DNA of 64,000 nt from Caecitellus pseudoparvulus (Eukaryota > Bigyra: Bicosoecida): contig CBFFRQ010000040.1 in assembly GCA_965644315.1 (NCBI GenBank), forward strand, positions 186,001-250,000, written 5' to 3'. Numbering within the stretch: position 1 is the first letter of the stretch; each line of letters begins with the position of its first letter. The notes under the pieces were generated by a model. That model was not told where the DNA came from, ran no database searches, and saw only the letters and a list, made by a program, of their open reading frames with translations. The position numbers and the translations under genes were made by a program. Shown here one piece after another: positions 41,501 through 49,200 of this stretch.

Positions 41501-41987
41501 ACTCTGTCGTGGAAGGGTCATTGTCAACTTCTCCAACGAATGCCATGCAAGCTCCCAGGTTCGCGCCCGCCTGTCTGAAGAGGACGGATCCTGGGAGATC
41601 TGGAGCCAGCGTGACAACTCGACGGGCTAGCACTGGCTTGCTGGAGGTCGGGCCTCTTGTCAGCATGACAAGAATTACCGCTCCGCAGTCAGCTTCTCCT
41701 GTAGAGCAAGTGTACGACGGCAGGCCAATGGCAACCTCGGGCACCACATCCGCACCCAGCCGACCAAGGCGGTGCAGGAGGAGACCGTCAGTAGAGTTCA
41801 GCATACTCGCCTGCTCAAGCACCCTGCCGTTCAGCAAAGGCACCAGGGGAATGGGAGCGGGGTCGTGGAGTGGTGTGATGCAACTGCAGTGCAGCAGGAG
41901 CCACGCAAACACAATGCCACGCAGCACTCGGCTGCAGCGGCGTCCTGCAGATTCATACCCGGCGGAAGAGCAGAGAGTGTCATTCAT
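32595..41987 (-). CDS. giant FG-GAP repeat receptor-like protein with Cys-rich module and multi-TM C-terminus
   Basis: A single exon encodes 3,130 residues from the ATG at 41987. The frame stays open to 42134, but 41987 sits just before a hydrophobic signal-like segment (VLRGIVFAWLLLHCSC). Integrin-alpha-like FG-GAP repeats fill the next 1,800 or so residues, with many Ca-binding loops (DIDEDGVDDLAVGAP, DVDKDGLKDLAFG, DLNGDGVPDLF, DLNDDGYGEIVVG). A Ser/Thr/Pro stalk holds 76-residue repeats. A short Cys-rich EGF-like module follows (GHTGAACGSCVQGW..CSACEQCP), then about nine membrane segments and a Ser/Arg-rich cytoplasmic tail. Extracellular adhesion or ligand sensing coupled to a polytopic membrane domain is inferred. 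Its stop is 36 bp from that of the ABCC gene. Confidence 0.8.
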   Translation of the reverse strand: MNDTLCSSAGYESAGRRCSRVLRGIVFAWLLLHCSCITPLHDPAPIPLVPLLNGRVLEQASMLNSTDGLLLHRLGRLGADVVPEVAIGLPSYTCSTGEADCGAVILVMLTRGPTSSKPVLARRVVTLAPDLPGSVLFRQAGANLGACMAFVGEVDNDPSTTEYAIGMPGATLSGFQTGGYMLIGLSDTAEVAHSNVIGPANGTTQSSASSFGSGDRLGASIVALGDTTNLGAPEIAVGAPRWGADDGGGLFVFSMYMSSNNNIETAGLNLAVTRTTPVGLGDIPAGAHFGASMAFFVDVSAAACGGTLFVSAPGFTGAATADGAVFVITLDDTLTALGITTISTLETNWAPYSEAQGGLRLADLATDLDGDAFPELLMHSPSSLSGAGSFFVGGVQSGFSPKVTTRIDSSVVSALPGVSSHFGAAVYLSATGAEAPGGRPMILWGSVNPPQLWTAALDISPNQDSWRSIPFTEDGRCDVASRAGVSMLTMTHLFLAPQAPPVLASHGIAVSRSFCQYPYNAENRTTLLALGSPASHVNNQGGTVHLFNFEVRTMSMHDQVSGFVLNATSASIALGTGWFFGYDLAVVGDIDEDGVDDLAVGAPGRAHTLQAQRTLNSGRVVLLFLRPDGSLDSSTILPPTTAPESFGSGVTSIGNLDSFLAPDIAVGSPEHSTVDGHGAVTVFLFEPSRISPMINHTVITFGSAGLPDKSTVLGGLNSEAIYFGEGLAWLQADMEGAGTQHTIAVGAPGFDSSKGAIIFLHLTPEMLVSGFHVLSSTSATPSGTTLSWASNDGCTVRAAAGTFPPLARDPLSPDTHMLHLPVSCKHGVDLLTIGHSGFNAGTNGLLHFDTLGNGTGGFAPVPASSSQYEHMTMAFLWNETSRHGPRAALLTGHPIELADDYGGFTVRGFSPIPGNLPWAQYTPGYEASLPKQRCAFSEAYLHPRTGDFSTTAGEYASTREVGRALLPLDLRCDGDSELFIGAPGSEFSHASCTGTKAYGSVWLAGKPDAPGQFSPVLKEGIAGSLLPPPGMCQRELQTCGSSLTIIGDVDKDGLKDLAFGCGSDSFPSASGEGVMTARMHYDGHLSMIAFIENTFGTLLPSEISSMTQYTSGFGLSVAGFQEDIDGDGHLDMLTGAPFADSGKGVALVMLLSHGQYSSSVVLKSGHRGVPALDPGSQLAWGLAPLGDVNGDGLRNDFAASCPGHAESSILLGWLNSTVFVQDATFLSMTSMGTDGPQFSLRLEQGMASHLHVHGGGVAPDLNGDGVPDLFMSNLMDRRSEASPFEVGAAFIVYMNSDFSMRSFEVVRPTLKTTSTASPNIFSGLSSGTGPLFWGNLALMGDSEGDGSLSMYISAWGDVDTSSTATGSLTRLEWQPPATYLGRGVRAFAQKEVGHATCILQDFEVLNPVLDPSLAALSAFAGGGTDDERFGEAFTPIGDVDHNGVVDILVGSPTFNHASEEKGAVTILHMRNDLTVKEAARIDPLTTTAWADLALGGSPMAKCSQGMAWAGDLNDDGYGEIVVGCPSTASNFVGGGAILSLDAMGALGSIFELRVDVTPNVDSSDFLYPSRALTGLEQLGYSVAVLNDGWPDSSRAVILMGMPYASATSSYIEVGGVALFLFDKSTMSVVESNMFGDLHPGSIVLSNYAHFGHAVSAIGDLDNDGEAREITVCTHDSDVETDVYLIELEDDIDWTSRATVEQVKRISAATDVDDQGTGPWVGWPHYRTTSEGFGIDGSSASLLTQGDADARWLLFGSAWAVGGSQEGALFVMTMRPRTVNDATIHRFHHIPADYAGAVEVFNFNMAQTWRTAVLGDLNGDGTLEVGFGSGNADFGGVNNVGHLFIASLDLQGELAPKTSFITSATPTPMSVPSPSGSITFSGTPSPSQTSPSSSSSVASSTSTPSSTATATSSRNGTASCTVSGAPSHSASQTGTPSVTASGIFSVAATATATQSVTPFRMATVSTSARASGSGTPSNTPSLSVDASPSGSSPGMSSVSVGASPSSTRSSSSTASRSASVTGTVSVSGTPSASVGASPSSTRSSSPTASGTSSPTGSGTASVSGTIEVTGTPSASVGASPSSTRSSSSTASRSASVTGTVSVSGTPSASVGASPSSTRSSSPTASGTSSPTGSGTASVSGTIEVTGTPSASVGASPSGTRSSSSTASRSASVSGTVSVSGTPSASVGASPSSTRSSSPTASGTSSPTGSGTASVSGTIEVTGTPSASVGASPSGTRSSSPTASSTSVFRSTTPTPVASPSPSAPIAAGSSWAWQAAGAGTSSSAFHLAFPGSATCHAGCDSATTAQLLPCPRQGACPVSSTLAGVTGCAQGHTGAACGSCVQGWAATSPCSACEQCPETAVPPIVASIGFAAIQVIMALALAVFALHKYAKAPENLTTSLFSGGLRIMLWFIGISAQIAILVPSGPDSLQASAHSLHQWAGTCKLARPWAGQPTSNLNGTLYTRDAGTDSDGAGGMAVLSAITGSSSLASLPSVACAAGGGDPSSPGNAGNLFMVALGAFLLLASALTLGLTEPAAGTTRGVWCSVLLLLPAAAYVRLLPALLQLHAELVGLRPQHEALAEANAPAGTMKAATPFIFPLVLHILAGSVGFVAFMAWRQWRGASTAALQGATVRGFLSNGYRIQMTQQQARNLVAHAGGDKSSAIAEAAVAEAVQAQAACWGFAWLLPTHTFLAMQTTLVAVVACVTWLTTDIILRLCMVGGVVLGSLLLVRWRRPWCLEELTDLDVMAHGGILLQVILVGVNSLRPPAGVWGVTDALLYVSQGVILLAILLVVVRGYSSAARAVLARVGARIRALLPELGSADSAGDSTVGQIVDSRVPTLVDIASALAQRLVRCGRIQPAAPRLATSLSTVLSFPRGVAQRSRLGSPRSDADAVLQALGPRGAALVSVASRPRESASRSPSVPISADPGRRGQAQAKSLGRSQSGHAMKAQPASLLDLQNSSDEPITKACPGRTTTTNPLRAGMPAKKHPGDASKACNATQAPDLPLTATGMRERPADLPKLLRQHGSFAGLPGVDQANLGTVDCEHKVTAGQGVLPGEGQLRRSRRMSVGQMAAMADLAEQRLQRKSSLTEGRLLDSRDRISFSGSTRRSSSSAGRRNRASRSSSAAKK
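35281..36020 (-). repeat. 228-bp tandem repeat in the stalk of the FG-GAP protein
   Basis: Equivalent points (GAGCG followed by TGTG or AGTG) fall at 35281, 35509, 35737 and 35965, an exact 228-bp period (76 codons), with about three full copies and a partial one. Each copy encodes two SGTPSASVGASPS-type half-repeats. The copies are almost identical, so expansion is recent. Confidence 0.9.
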
Positions 41988-42542
41988 GCTTATGGAACGC
42001 GCAGCTCTGCTGGATTGGGTGCAATTTCGCGGGAGGAGGCCCTGTGCGTTCGTGCTGGCTGGTGCCGAAGAAAGCAGCACTTGCCCCTGACAACGTCGCG
42101 CAACGCTGGGCGGGGTCGAGCTGCCCACAGACATCGACGGGGTGCTGAATTAGGAGCTCTGGATCGTGATTCTACAACATTGGAGGCCGTGGCATCAGCC
42201 TCAAGTGTGGACACTTGGTTCAGTAGCGAAGTTGGGGAAAGTCCGTGTCAGCACTGGCCAAGCCAATCACAATTCCCGACTGCTTCAGACCAAGGCTCCC
42301 ACAATTTCCACGCGATCTTGTTCGTACGCTGTATATATCCTTTTTGTGTGCCTGGTGCATTGTCTCCACCCCTGGCTGCCACAGGTGAGCGAGCACTGGT
42401 GCAAGTGCGGAAGTTGCACCCTCACACGTCAACTGCGCCAAAGCCTCCCCGCCACCCCATCACACGTGCCCGCTACCAGCACTCCGCAGGAGCCAGGTAC
42501 ATAGCACTGCACACCTGATCAAACCCCCTGTCATCCATCGCC
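41988..42542. promoter_or_regulatory. divergent promoter region with a TATA-like element
   Basis: These 555 bases lie between the FG-GAP gene (-) and the ankyrin gene (+). A TATATAT stretch at 42332-42338 in an otherwise GC-rich segment is about 205 bp before the plus-strand ATG, a plausible TATA box if the 5' UTR is long. The frame of the FG-GAP gene stays open to 42134, so part of this stretch could be coding if that start is used. Confidence 0.35.
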
Positions 42543-45169
42543 ATGGTGCGTTGGTGTGGACACCGCACCTCGCTGTCGCCAGCACTTGCGACAAAGCCCG
42601 TCGTCCCCACACCACAGCACACAGCGCCCTGCCCCTCCCCTCCACAACAGGCAGCAGCCACAGGACCAGCCATGGAGAACACTGGAGCACCCACAGCAGG
42701 TCTTGACGACTCGCAGGCTGAGGTGGTGGCGACATGCTTGGGCAAGATGAAGTGCTTGCCGGGCTGCGTCATGGACCACGGCCAAGCTCTGCGAGGACTG
42801 GCAGCCATTGGGCGTGGCGAAGCGCCTGCTGCAGGGGACGCCCCAACGGTCATGAGTCTGGTAGAGTTGGAGGCTGCTCTGCGTGACGCGGGGAGTGCGC
42901 TGTTGGAGCAGGCTGGGTTGTTGGCGGGGCAGCGTGAGCGAAGCGGTGTGTGTGCTGCGCTGCAGTACCTGTCCTTCCGGTGCTTCTGCGCGGTGGATGT
43001 GCTGCACCAGGCGGTGTCGGGTGTGGGTGCCGATGCAGTGCCGGAGGGTGATGCACTGTGGGGCGCCATCGTTGGTGCTTGGGGCAGTGTGCGGAGCGGT
43101 GTGAACGTGGAGGGTGCGCTGGCTGACCTGACGCGATGGTGGCAAGGTTTTGAGGGGACAGATGTGGCTGTGGCTGGTGAGGGTGGCCCTGTCACACATG
43201 ATGCCGGTGGCGAGGCAGCGACAGATGCGGCTCTGGCTGGCATGCGTCAGCAGGCTGAGTGGCTGCGAGTCGAGGCGGCAGGCGATCTGAGGAGTGAGAG
43301 TGCTGCGAAGCACTTGGAGAGTGCTGCGAGTGCAGTGGAGGAGCTGCGTGGGATTCTTGGGTGTGCGCTGCTCGTCAGTGGTCGAAGGGTGAAGGCTGTG
43401 CGTGGTTTGGACTTGTCGGGCGGCGTGGAGTGCCTGAACGGGAAGGATGTGAGTGTATACCAGACAAGGAACCGAATTGATGAAGACGATGTTGGTGGAG
43501 TTGGGGATGTAGAGCAGTGGGCAGCAAGTGTGGAGGCGGGTGCGAGGTCGCTTGCCACGAGTGTTGGCGCCGTGAAGCGTGGCGAAGCAGCTCGCATCGC
43601 CCGTGGACTGCCGCGGATGTCAAATACTCCACGCAGAGCAGCACTGGCACATGGAGTCATCAGTGGCCGAGATGATGAGCCCGTTGGCGAGAGAAGCAGT
43701 GTCACAGTGCAGGTACAGTGTGAGGTGGGGCGGCCGTTGAGGGCGTTCCTGGAGAATGAAGGTTGGGGCGATGTTGGGCTGGAGGTGAAGCAGCGCGTAG
43801 CTGTGAAGGTGCTGGGTGTGTGTGCTGTGGCAGAGGCGTGTAGAGTGAGTCTGAGTGGTGTGGGTGTGGGGAGCTTTGTAGTGGTTGGTGTGGGGAGTGG
43901 CAGTGTGGGTGATCTGGTGGGAGCACTGGATAGGGGTGGGTGTGAGGTGGTGCTGAGTGCGTGTGGCGGTGTGTGGGGCACAGGTCGCTCTGAAAGTGGC
44001 AGCGGTGATGGTGAAGGTGGTGGTGTGTTGGGTATGCTGCGTGAGATGCTTGGCATTGGAGGTGGTGCGCTGGGTGGCGGATCGGGCGTTGTGTCAAGCT
44101 TCGTGGGCAGCGGTGAAGGTGGTGAGCATGCACTGTCGAGCGCGATGGAGGTGTTGGGGCGGGGAGGGAGTGGTTGCTGCATGGGTGCATACGCCATTGC
44201 ATGTGGTTCAATCGGGAGTGGAGTGGAACGCCTGGAAGGTGTGGAGAGTGCTGTGCGGAGTGTGCTTGATGGGAGCAGGAAGCTGCTGCGGCAGGTCAGG
44301 CGGAAACAGGGGACGTCCTCGGGCAAGGGAGGTCCAGTGAGAACACCACTGCATTAGTGGCAGCGTGTAAGGATGGCAATCTTTCGAGAGTGCGCAAGCT
44401 GCTTTCGTTGAAGGGGGATGAGGCAGTAGAAGTGCACGCGGCGGATGGGAATGGGCCAGAGGCCGCCTTCCGATGGGCATGCGCCAATGGCCATCTCGAC
44501 ATCGTGCGCGAGCTGTTGGGCCTCACGGGGGCGCGGGAAGTGGATGTACATGCGGCAGATGGGAGTCGACCTGAGGCTGCGTTTCGAGGGGCATGCCGCA
44601 ATGGCCGCACAGACATCGTGCGCGAGCTGCTGGGCCTGACTGGGGCGCGGGAAGTGGATGTGCACGCGAGGGATTGGAGTGGGCCTGAGGCCGCCTTCCG
44701 AGAGGCATGCGCCAATGGCCACACGGACATCGTGCGAGAGCTGCTGGCTCTGACTGGTGCGCGGGAAGTGGATGTGCACGCGGCGCATGGGGGTCGACCT
44801 GAGGCCGCCTTCTGGCGGGCATGCCGCAATGGCCACACAGACATCGTGCGAGAGCTGCTGGCTCTCAGTGGCGCGCGGGAAGTGGATGTGCACGCGGCGG
44901 ATAGTAGTGGACCTGAGGCCGCCTTCCGAGAGGCATGCGCCAATGGTCGCACGGCCATTGTGCGAGAGCTGCTTGCCCTCAGTGGAGATCGGGAAGTGGA
45001 TGTGCACGCGGCGGATAGTAGTGGACCTGAGGCCGCCTTCCGAGCGGCATGCCACTGGGGCCGCACAGGCATCGTGCGAGAGCTGCTGGGCCTCACTGGC
45101 GATCGCAGGATCCCCGAGTCCTGGCGACAGGAGGCAGCCAAGTTTGAGAGCTTGAAAGACATGCTATGA
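42543..45169 (+). CDS. unrecognised N-terminal domain plus ankyrin-repeat domain (splice junction unresolved)
   Basis: Two overlapping frames look like one gene. The first is open from the ATG at 42543 to 44357 (604 codons). It has a Pro-rich start and then an Ala/Gly/Val/Glu-rich helical region I do not recognise. The second is open from 44270 to 45169 in another frame and has no ATG, so it needs an upstream exon. An intron with its acceptor near 44278 (GGGAGCAG) would link them, but the donor is uncertain. The second part holds six ankyrin-type repeats of 38 residues (PEAAFR.ACANGH.DIVRELL..(T/S)GAREVDVHAAD) and ends KDML. Codon use differs from neighbours: many AGT, GTG and GGT codons rather than C-ending ones. 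Ankyrin repeats bind protein partners; the function is unknown. Confidence 0.6.
44456..45110 (+). repeat. 114-bp ankyrin-encoding tandem repeat
   Basis: The CC of the CCNGAGGC core recurs at 44456, 44570, 44684, 44798, 44912 and 45026, exactly 114 bp apart. Units differ by only a few bases, far more alike than most ankyrin repeats, which points to recent amplification or gene conversion. Confidence 0.9.
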
Positions 45170-46200
45170 CTCTTTCCTTCCAATGCAAAGGGTCCCAGAT
45201 GCATCGCATCCTCCCTCGCTCGCACATCCTCCACCCCCTACCCCCTGCCATACTTCAGCTTCATGCTTGCCACACGTTCTGTCCTTGCCATGTCCCCACT
45301 CCCACCTAGGCTGTTCACCCATCGCTTCTGCACAAAAGCATCAATTCAAGCTCTACACCACAGCACCCAAGCGCCAATAGGGAACGTTCATTTCCAAGCC
45401 GTGCAGCACGCGATAACCAAATACCCTTCTTTCCTGCCAGTCGCATAACCCACCTATGGTCTATGCATACCTGCGCCGCTTGTGGCAGTCCATATGCCAA
45501 ACCGATCACCCTGCAAAAAAAGAAGCTCATGGTATTTCACCAACGCTTGCCCCCTGAGTGATGCGGCCCTGGCGCGCCCACCATTTCCGTTCGTGCAGCT
45601 CTTGGCTTTTCCCCGAACCAGAGTCATCCACCGCAGCCAAGGCGTCGCCTGGCAGTGCAGGCTTTCTGCCCCATCCAACCCATGTGAGCCCTCTGTATCT
45701 GCGGAGCAGTTGGTCACTTTGTGGGCCTAGGGTGGATTCAGAGCAAGCTGTCGCCGGTACTACATCTTGAGCGGCGATTTTGCATGCAAACCTTCCGATC
45801 GCCGATGTCTGCGAAGAGCACATCCTCGAGGCTTTGCGACGGTTCCAGCAAATACTAAAGGCTAAGTTTATTGGCAGGAGGGTTTGTGCACACTTTGGGC
45901 GCCGAGGACGGGGTCTACCCCCACCCCCCCTTTGACAGAACCAGTGGCCTCGCCAAGCAACACAGTTCAGCCCAACCTCCCAAACCACTTCCAGCTTGCA
46001 AGCTCTCCTCGCATTCTGCACGCAAAGAAACACACTTTGCCTGCCCCTTTTATATTCACACTCCACTCATCGCGCTTCAGTCAGGCAGAGCGACTCCATC
46101 GTGAGCTGCTTGCCAAGAAGCAGGCGCATTCTTCGCGTGACGTGCACAGCCCAACGTGGCAAGCTCCATTTCCAGCGCTGCAACACCATCTGGTCACAGT
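45170..46200. other. intergenic between the ankyrin and NFX1 genes
   Basis: This is the longest gene-poor stretch (1,031 bases), noticeably less GC-rich. Both flanking genes are on the plus strand. I find no family-matching frame, RNA gene or repeat. A TTTTATATTC stretch at 46047-46056, about 150 bp before the NFX1 ATG, is the best promoter candidate. Confidence 0.4.
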
Positions 46201-49200
46201 ATGGCAGAACAGAGTAAATCCTCAAAGTCTTCTAAGAACTTCAACGTGAACGCGGTGCCCTTTCAGCCGTCCAGCTCTGCACAGGCAGCTGCCGCGACAT
46301 CGGGGCGTGGCGGGTCAAATTCCGCACAGCCCCGGGGAGGGCGTGCTGGCCGAGGCAGGGGGCGGGGTGCTTCCCGTGGGCGAGGCGGAGCTCGAAGCGC
46401 ACCTCGAGAGGCTGCAGCTCCTGGTGGGCTGGAGGGCAGTCAGGACGCGGCATCGGAGCGGGGCCGGGGACGGCGGCGGCGTGGTGGGCGGCGCCAAGGA
46501 GGTGGTGGTGGTGGCGGTGGACGAGGGCGGGGGAGAGGTGCTGCGCCCACTCCAGACAGCCAGGGGGATGCCGTCCCAGGGCGCTCTCAGGGGGACGGGT
46601 CAGGCAGGCGCCGGCGTCGGCGGGGGAAGAAGGGGGGTTCAGACCCCCCCTCCGCCTCAGCCGCACCCCCCCTCGTCCCGCCCCAAGTCACCAGCGGCAG
46701 TGCTGCGTCTCGGGACAAGGGCAGGCGGCGTCGGAAGGCAGGACGGGACAAGGGCGCAGCATTTGCTTCTGCGGCCGACGCCCAGGTGCACGAGGCTGTG
46801 CTTGCTTCGCTGGACAGCGGCCAGTACAACTGCACGATCTGCCTGGAGCAGGTGACGTGGGAGACGCCCATGTGGGCATGTCGCACGTGCAAGCACATGT
46901 TGCACTTGGGCTGTGTGAAGGACTGGCGGGCGTCCTGTGGCGCCACGTCGAAGGGTGACTCCTGGCGGTGCCCTGTGTGTTCTGTTCCGCTCAAGCACAC
47001 GCCGGCGTACGTGTGCCACTGCGGCAAGGTGAAGCAGCCCGACCCGACGCCGTACCTGCCGCCGCACTCCTGTGGCGGGGTGTGTGGTCGCACGCGACCG
47101 AACAACTGTCCCCACAAGTGCGACGCACAGTGTCACCCCGGCCCCTGCCCCCCCTGCCCAGCCATGGGCCCACTGCTGCACTGTGGGTGTGGCGCGATGT
47201 CGTACCGTCTGCGGTGCGGGGAGGCGGATCCTCAGCGCACCTGCGGCGCGACCTGTGGTCGTGCGTTGGCGTGCGGCCAGCCCGGGCACACCTGCGACCA
47301 GCCATGCCACCACGGCCCCTGCCCACCCTGCACACACTCTGTGCGGGCGCGGTGCTATTGTGGCGAGGTGAGTCAGGACATGTCCTGTGGCGCCACGCAG
47401 CGGGGCAGTCGCCCCACCCAGCGCACGGGTGGCTCAGCCACTCCCCAAAACACCATCATCACCACAGAAGTGGGTGGCGTGTCAACCTCGGCAGGCCCCC
47501 CACATCCTCCCCCTCCTGCTGGCCGTGGAGGGGGGCGTGGCAGGGGGGTGCAGGGGGGCTCAAACCAGCCGCCCCCTGTAGCGGGTCGGGGTCGAGGGCG
47601 TGGCGGGGGGGGGATGGGCGCACCCCCCGCTCCAGGGGGCTTGTTGGACCTGCTGTCCTTGGAGTCAGCCCCCCCCGCCGAGGTGGGCCCACCCTCCGCA
47701 CCTCAGTCGACTGCTGAGGTGAACACGGGCAGCGAGGCGCTGGACGAGGTCGTGGTCGCGCTGCGACGTGCAGGTGACGCCGTCGCGCGCGACAATGCTC
47801 ACGCCCCGCCCCCTGCAGAAGAGGCTGGCATTACGGCTGATGCGGCGTTCTCGTGTGGCGGCAGGTGTGGCGGGGCGCTGGCCTGTGGCCACCACACGTG
47901 CCAGCGCAGTTGTCACTCGGGCGACTGCGACGAGTGCCACCTGCACCCGTCGGTGGTTGCGACGTGCCCCTGTGGCGGCACGCCCCTCGCCGAGCTGCAG
48001 AAGCTGGTGCAGGTGGGCGCAGGACTGGCGCGTGTGCCCATGGCGCCAGGCACGATGCAGCCAGCGTCGGGGGCGGGGGCTAGCGAGGTCGCCATGCTGG
48101 CGCTGCCTGCGACCTACGTGCGACAAGCCTGCGTCGACCCGCTGCCCTGCTGCGACGAGCGCTGCGGCAAGACCCTGCCCTGTGGACACGCCTGTGCGGA
48201 GAGCTGCCACAACGGCCCTTGCCCGCCCTGTGCGACGTCGGTGGATGCGACCTGCTCCTGCGGCTGTGTGTCCAAGGTCGTCAAGTGCGCGACGCTGCAG
48301 AAGCTCGCCCGCTCCGTCGTGCCGCGAGCGGCTGCCAAGGTGCAGAGCGTGGACGCGACGGTGCGGGCGTGGATGTGCGACGCCGACACTGGTGTGCGCG
48401 ACCTGCCGCAGTGCGTCGTCGCGACGGGCGCTGGGGTCGCCGACGCCAGCGCACCCACTGCGCCCCCCACCAGCCTGGACAGCGACGCAGTGGACGCCTT
48501 TTCCATTTGGCAGGCGGGGTGGCCACTGGCCCTGGCGCCGCCGCCGCTGACAGCACTGGATGCGCTGTTGGCGTGCAAGTCGCAGTGCGACGCGCCGCTG
48601 CGCTGCGGTCGCCACGTCTGCCGTCGGGCGTGCTGTCCTCATCACGCGGCAGCCCTGGCAGCAGTGGCAGCTGGCTCCCTGCGCCCCGTGCTGCCCTCTG
48701 CGAACAGCGCTGCGACTGCTGCGCGACTGGATCACGCGTTGGAAGGCATGGCATTCCCGACCCTGGCGGCAGCGGCGGCGGCGGAGGCTGCAGCGGCACA
48801 GCAGGCGGAGGAACGTGCTGCCATGCACCAGGCTGCCGCTGCAGCAGCGTCCAGCCTCAGGCGCAGTCGGCGTGGCGGCGGTCGCGGTGCGAGCGGCGCA
48901 GGGGGCAGCGACGCGACCTCTGCCGCTCGGTACGTGCACACGCCGACCCTGCTGCGACTGCTGGCAGAGGTGGGCGGCGGCAGCGCGGAGGTGGAGCCCG
49001 GAACACTGTGCCAGCGTGTTCTGACTTCCCTGGAACGCCTGAGGCAGGCAGAAGGCTGTGCGTCAGATGTGCTGGCACACGGCACGGAGGAGGTCGCTGC
49101 CACGGCCATGCGTGTCGCAGGCGCCGAGCCTGCGACCCAGGGCCCAGGGCACATGTGCATGCAGGTGTGCGGGCGTCCCCAGGCGTGTGGACAGCACACC

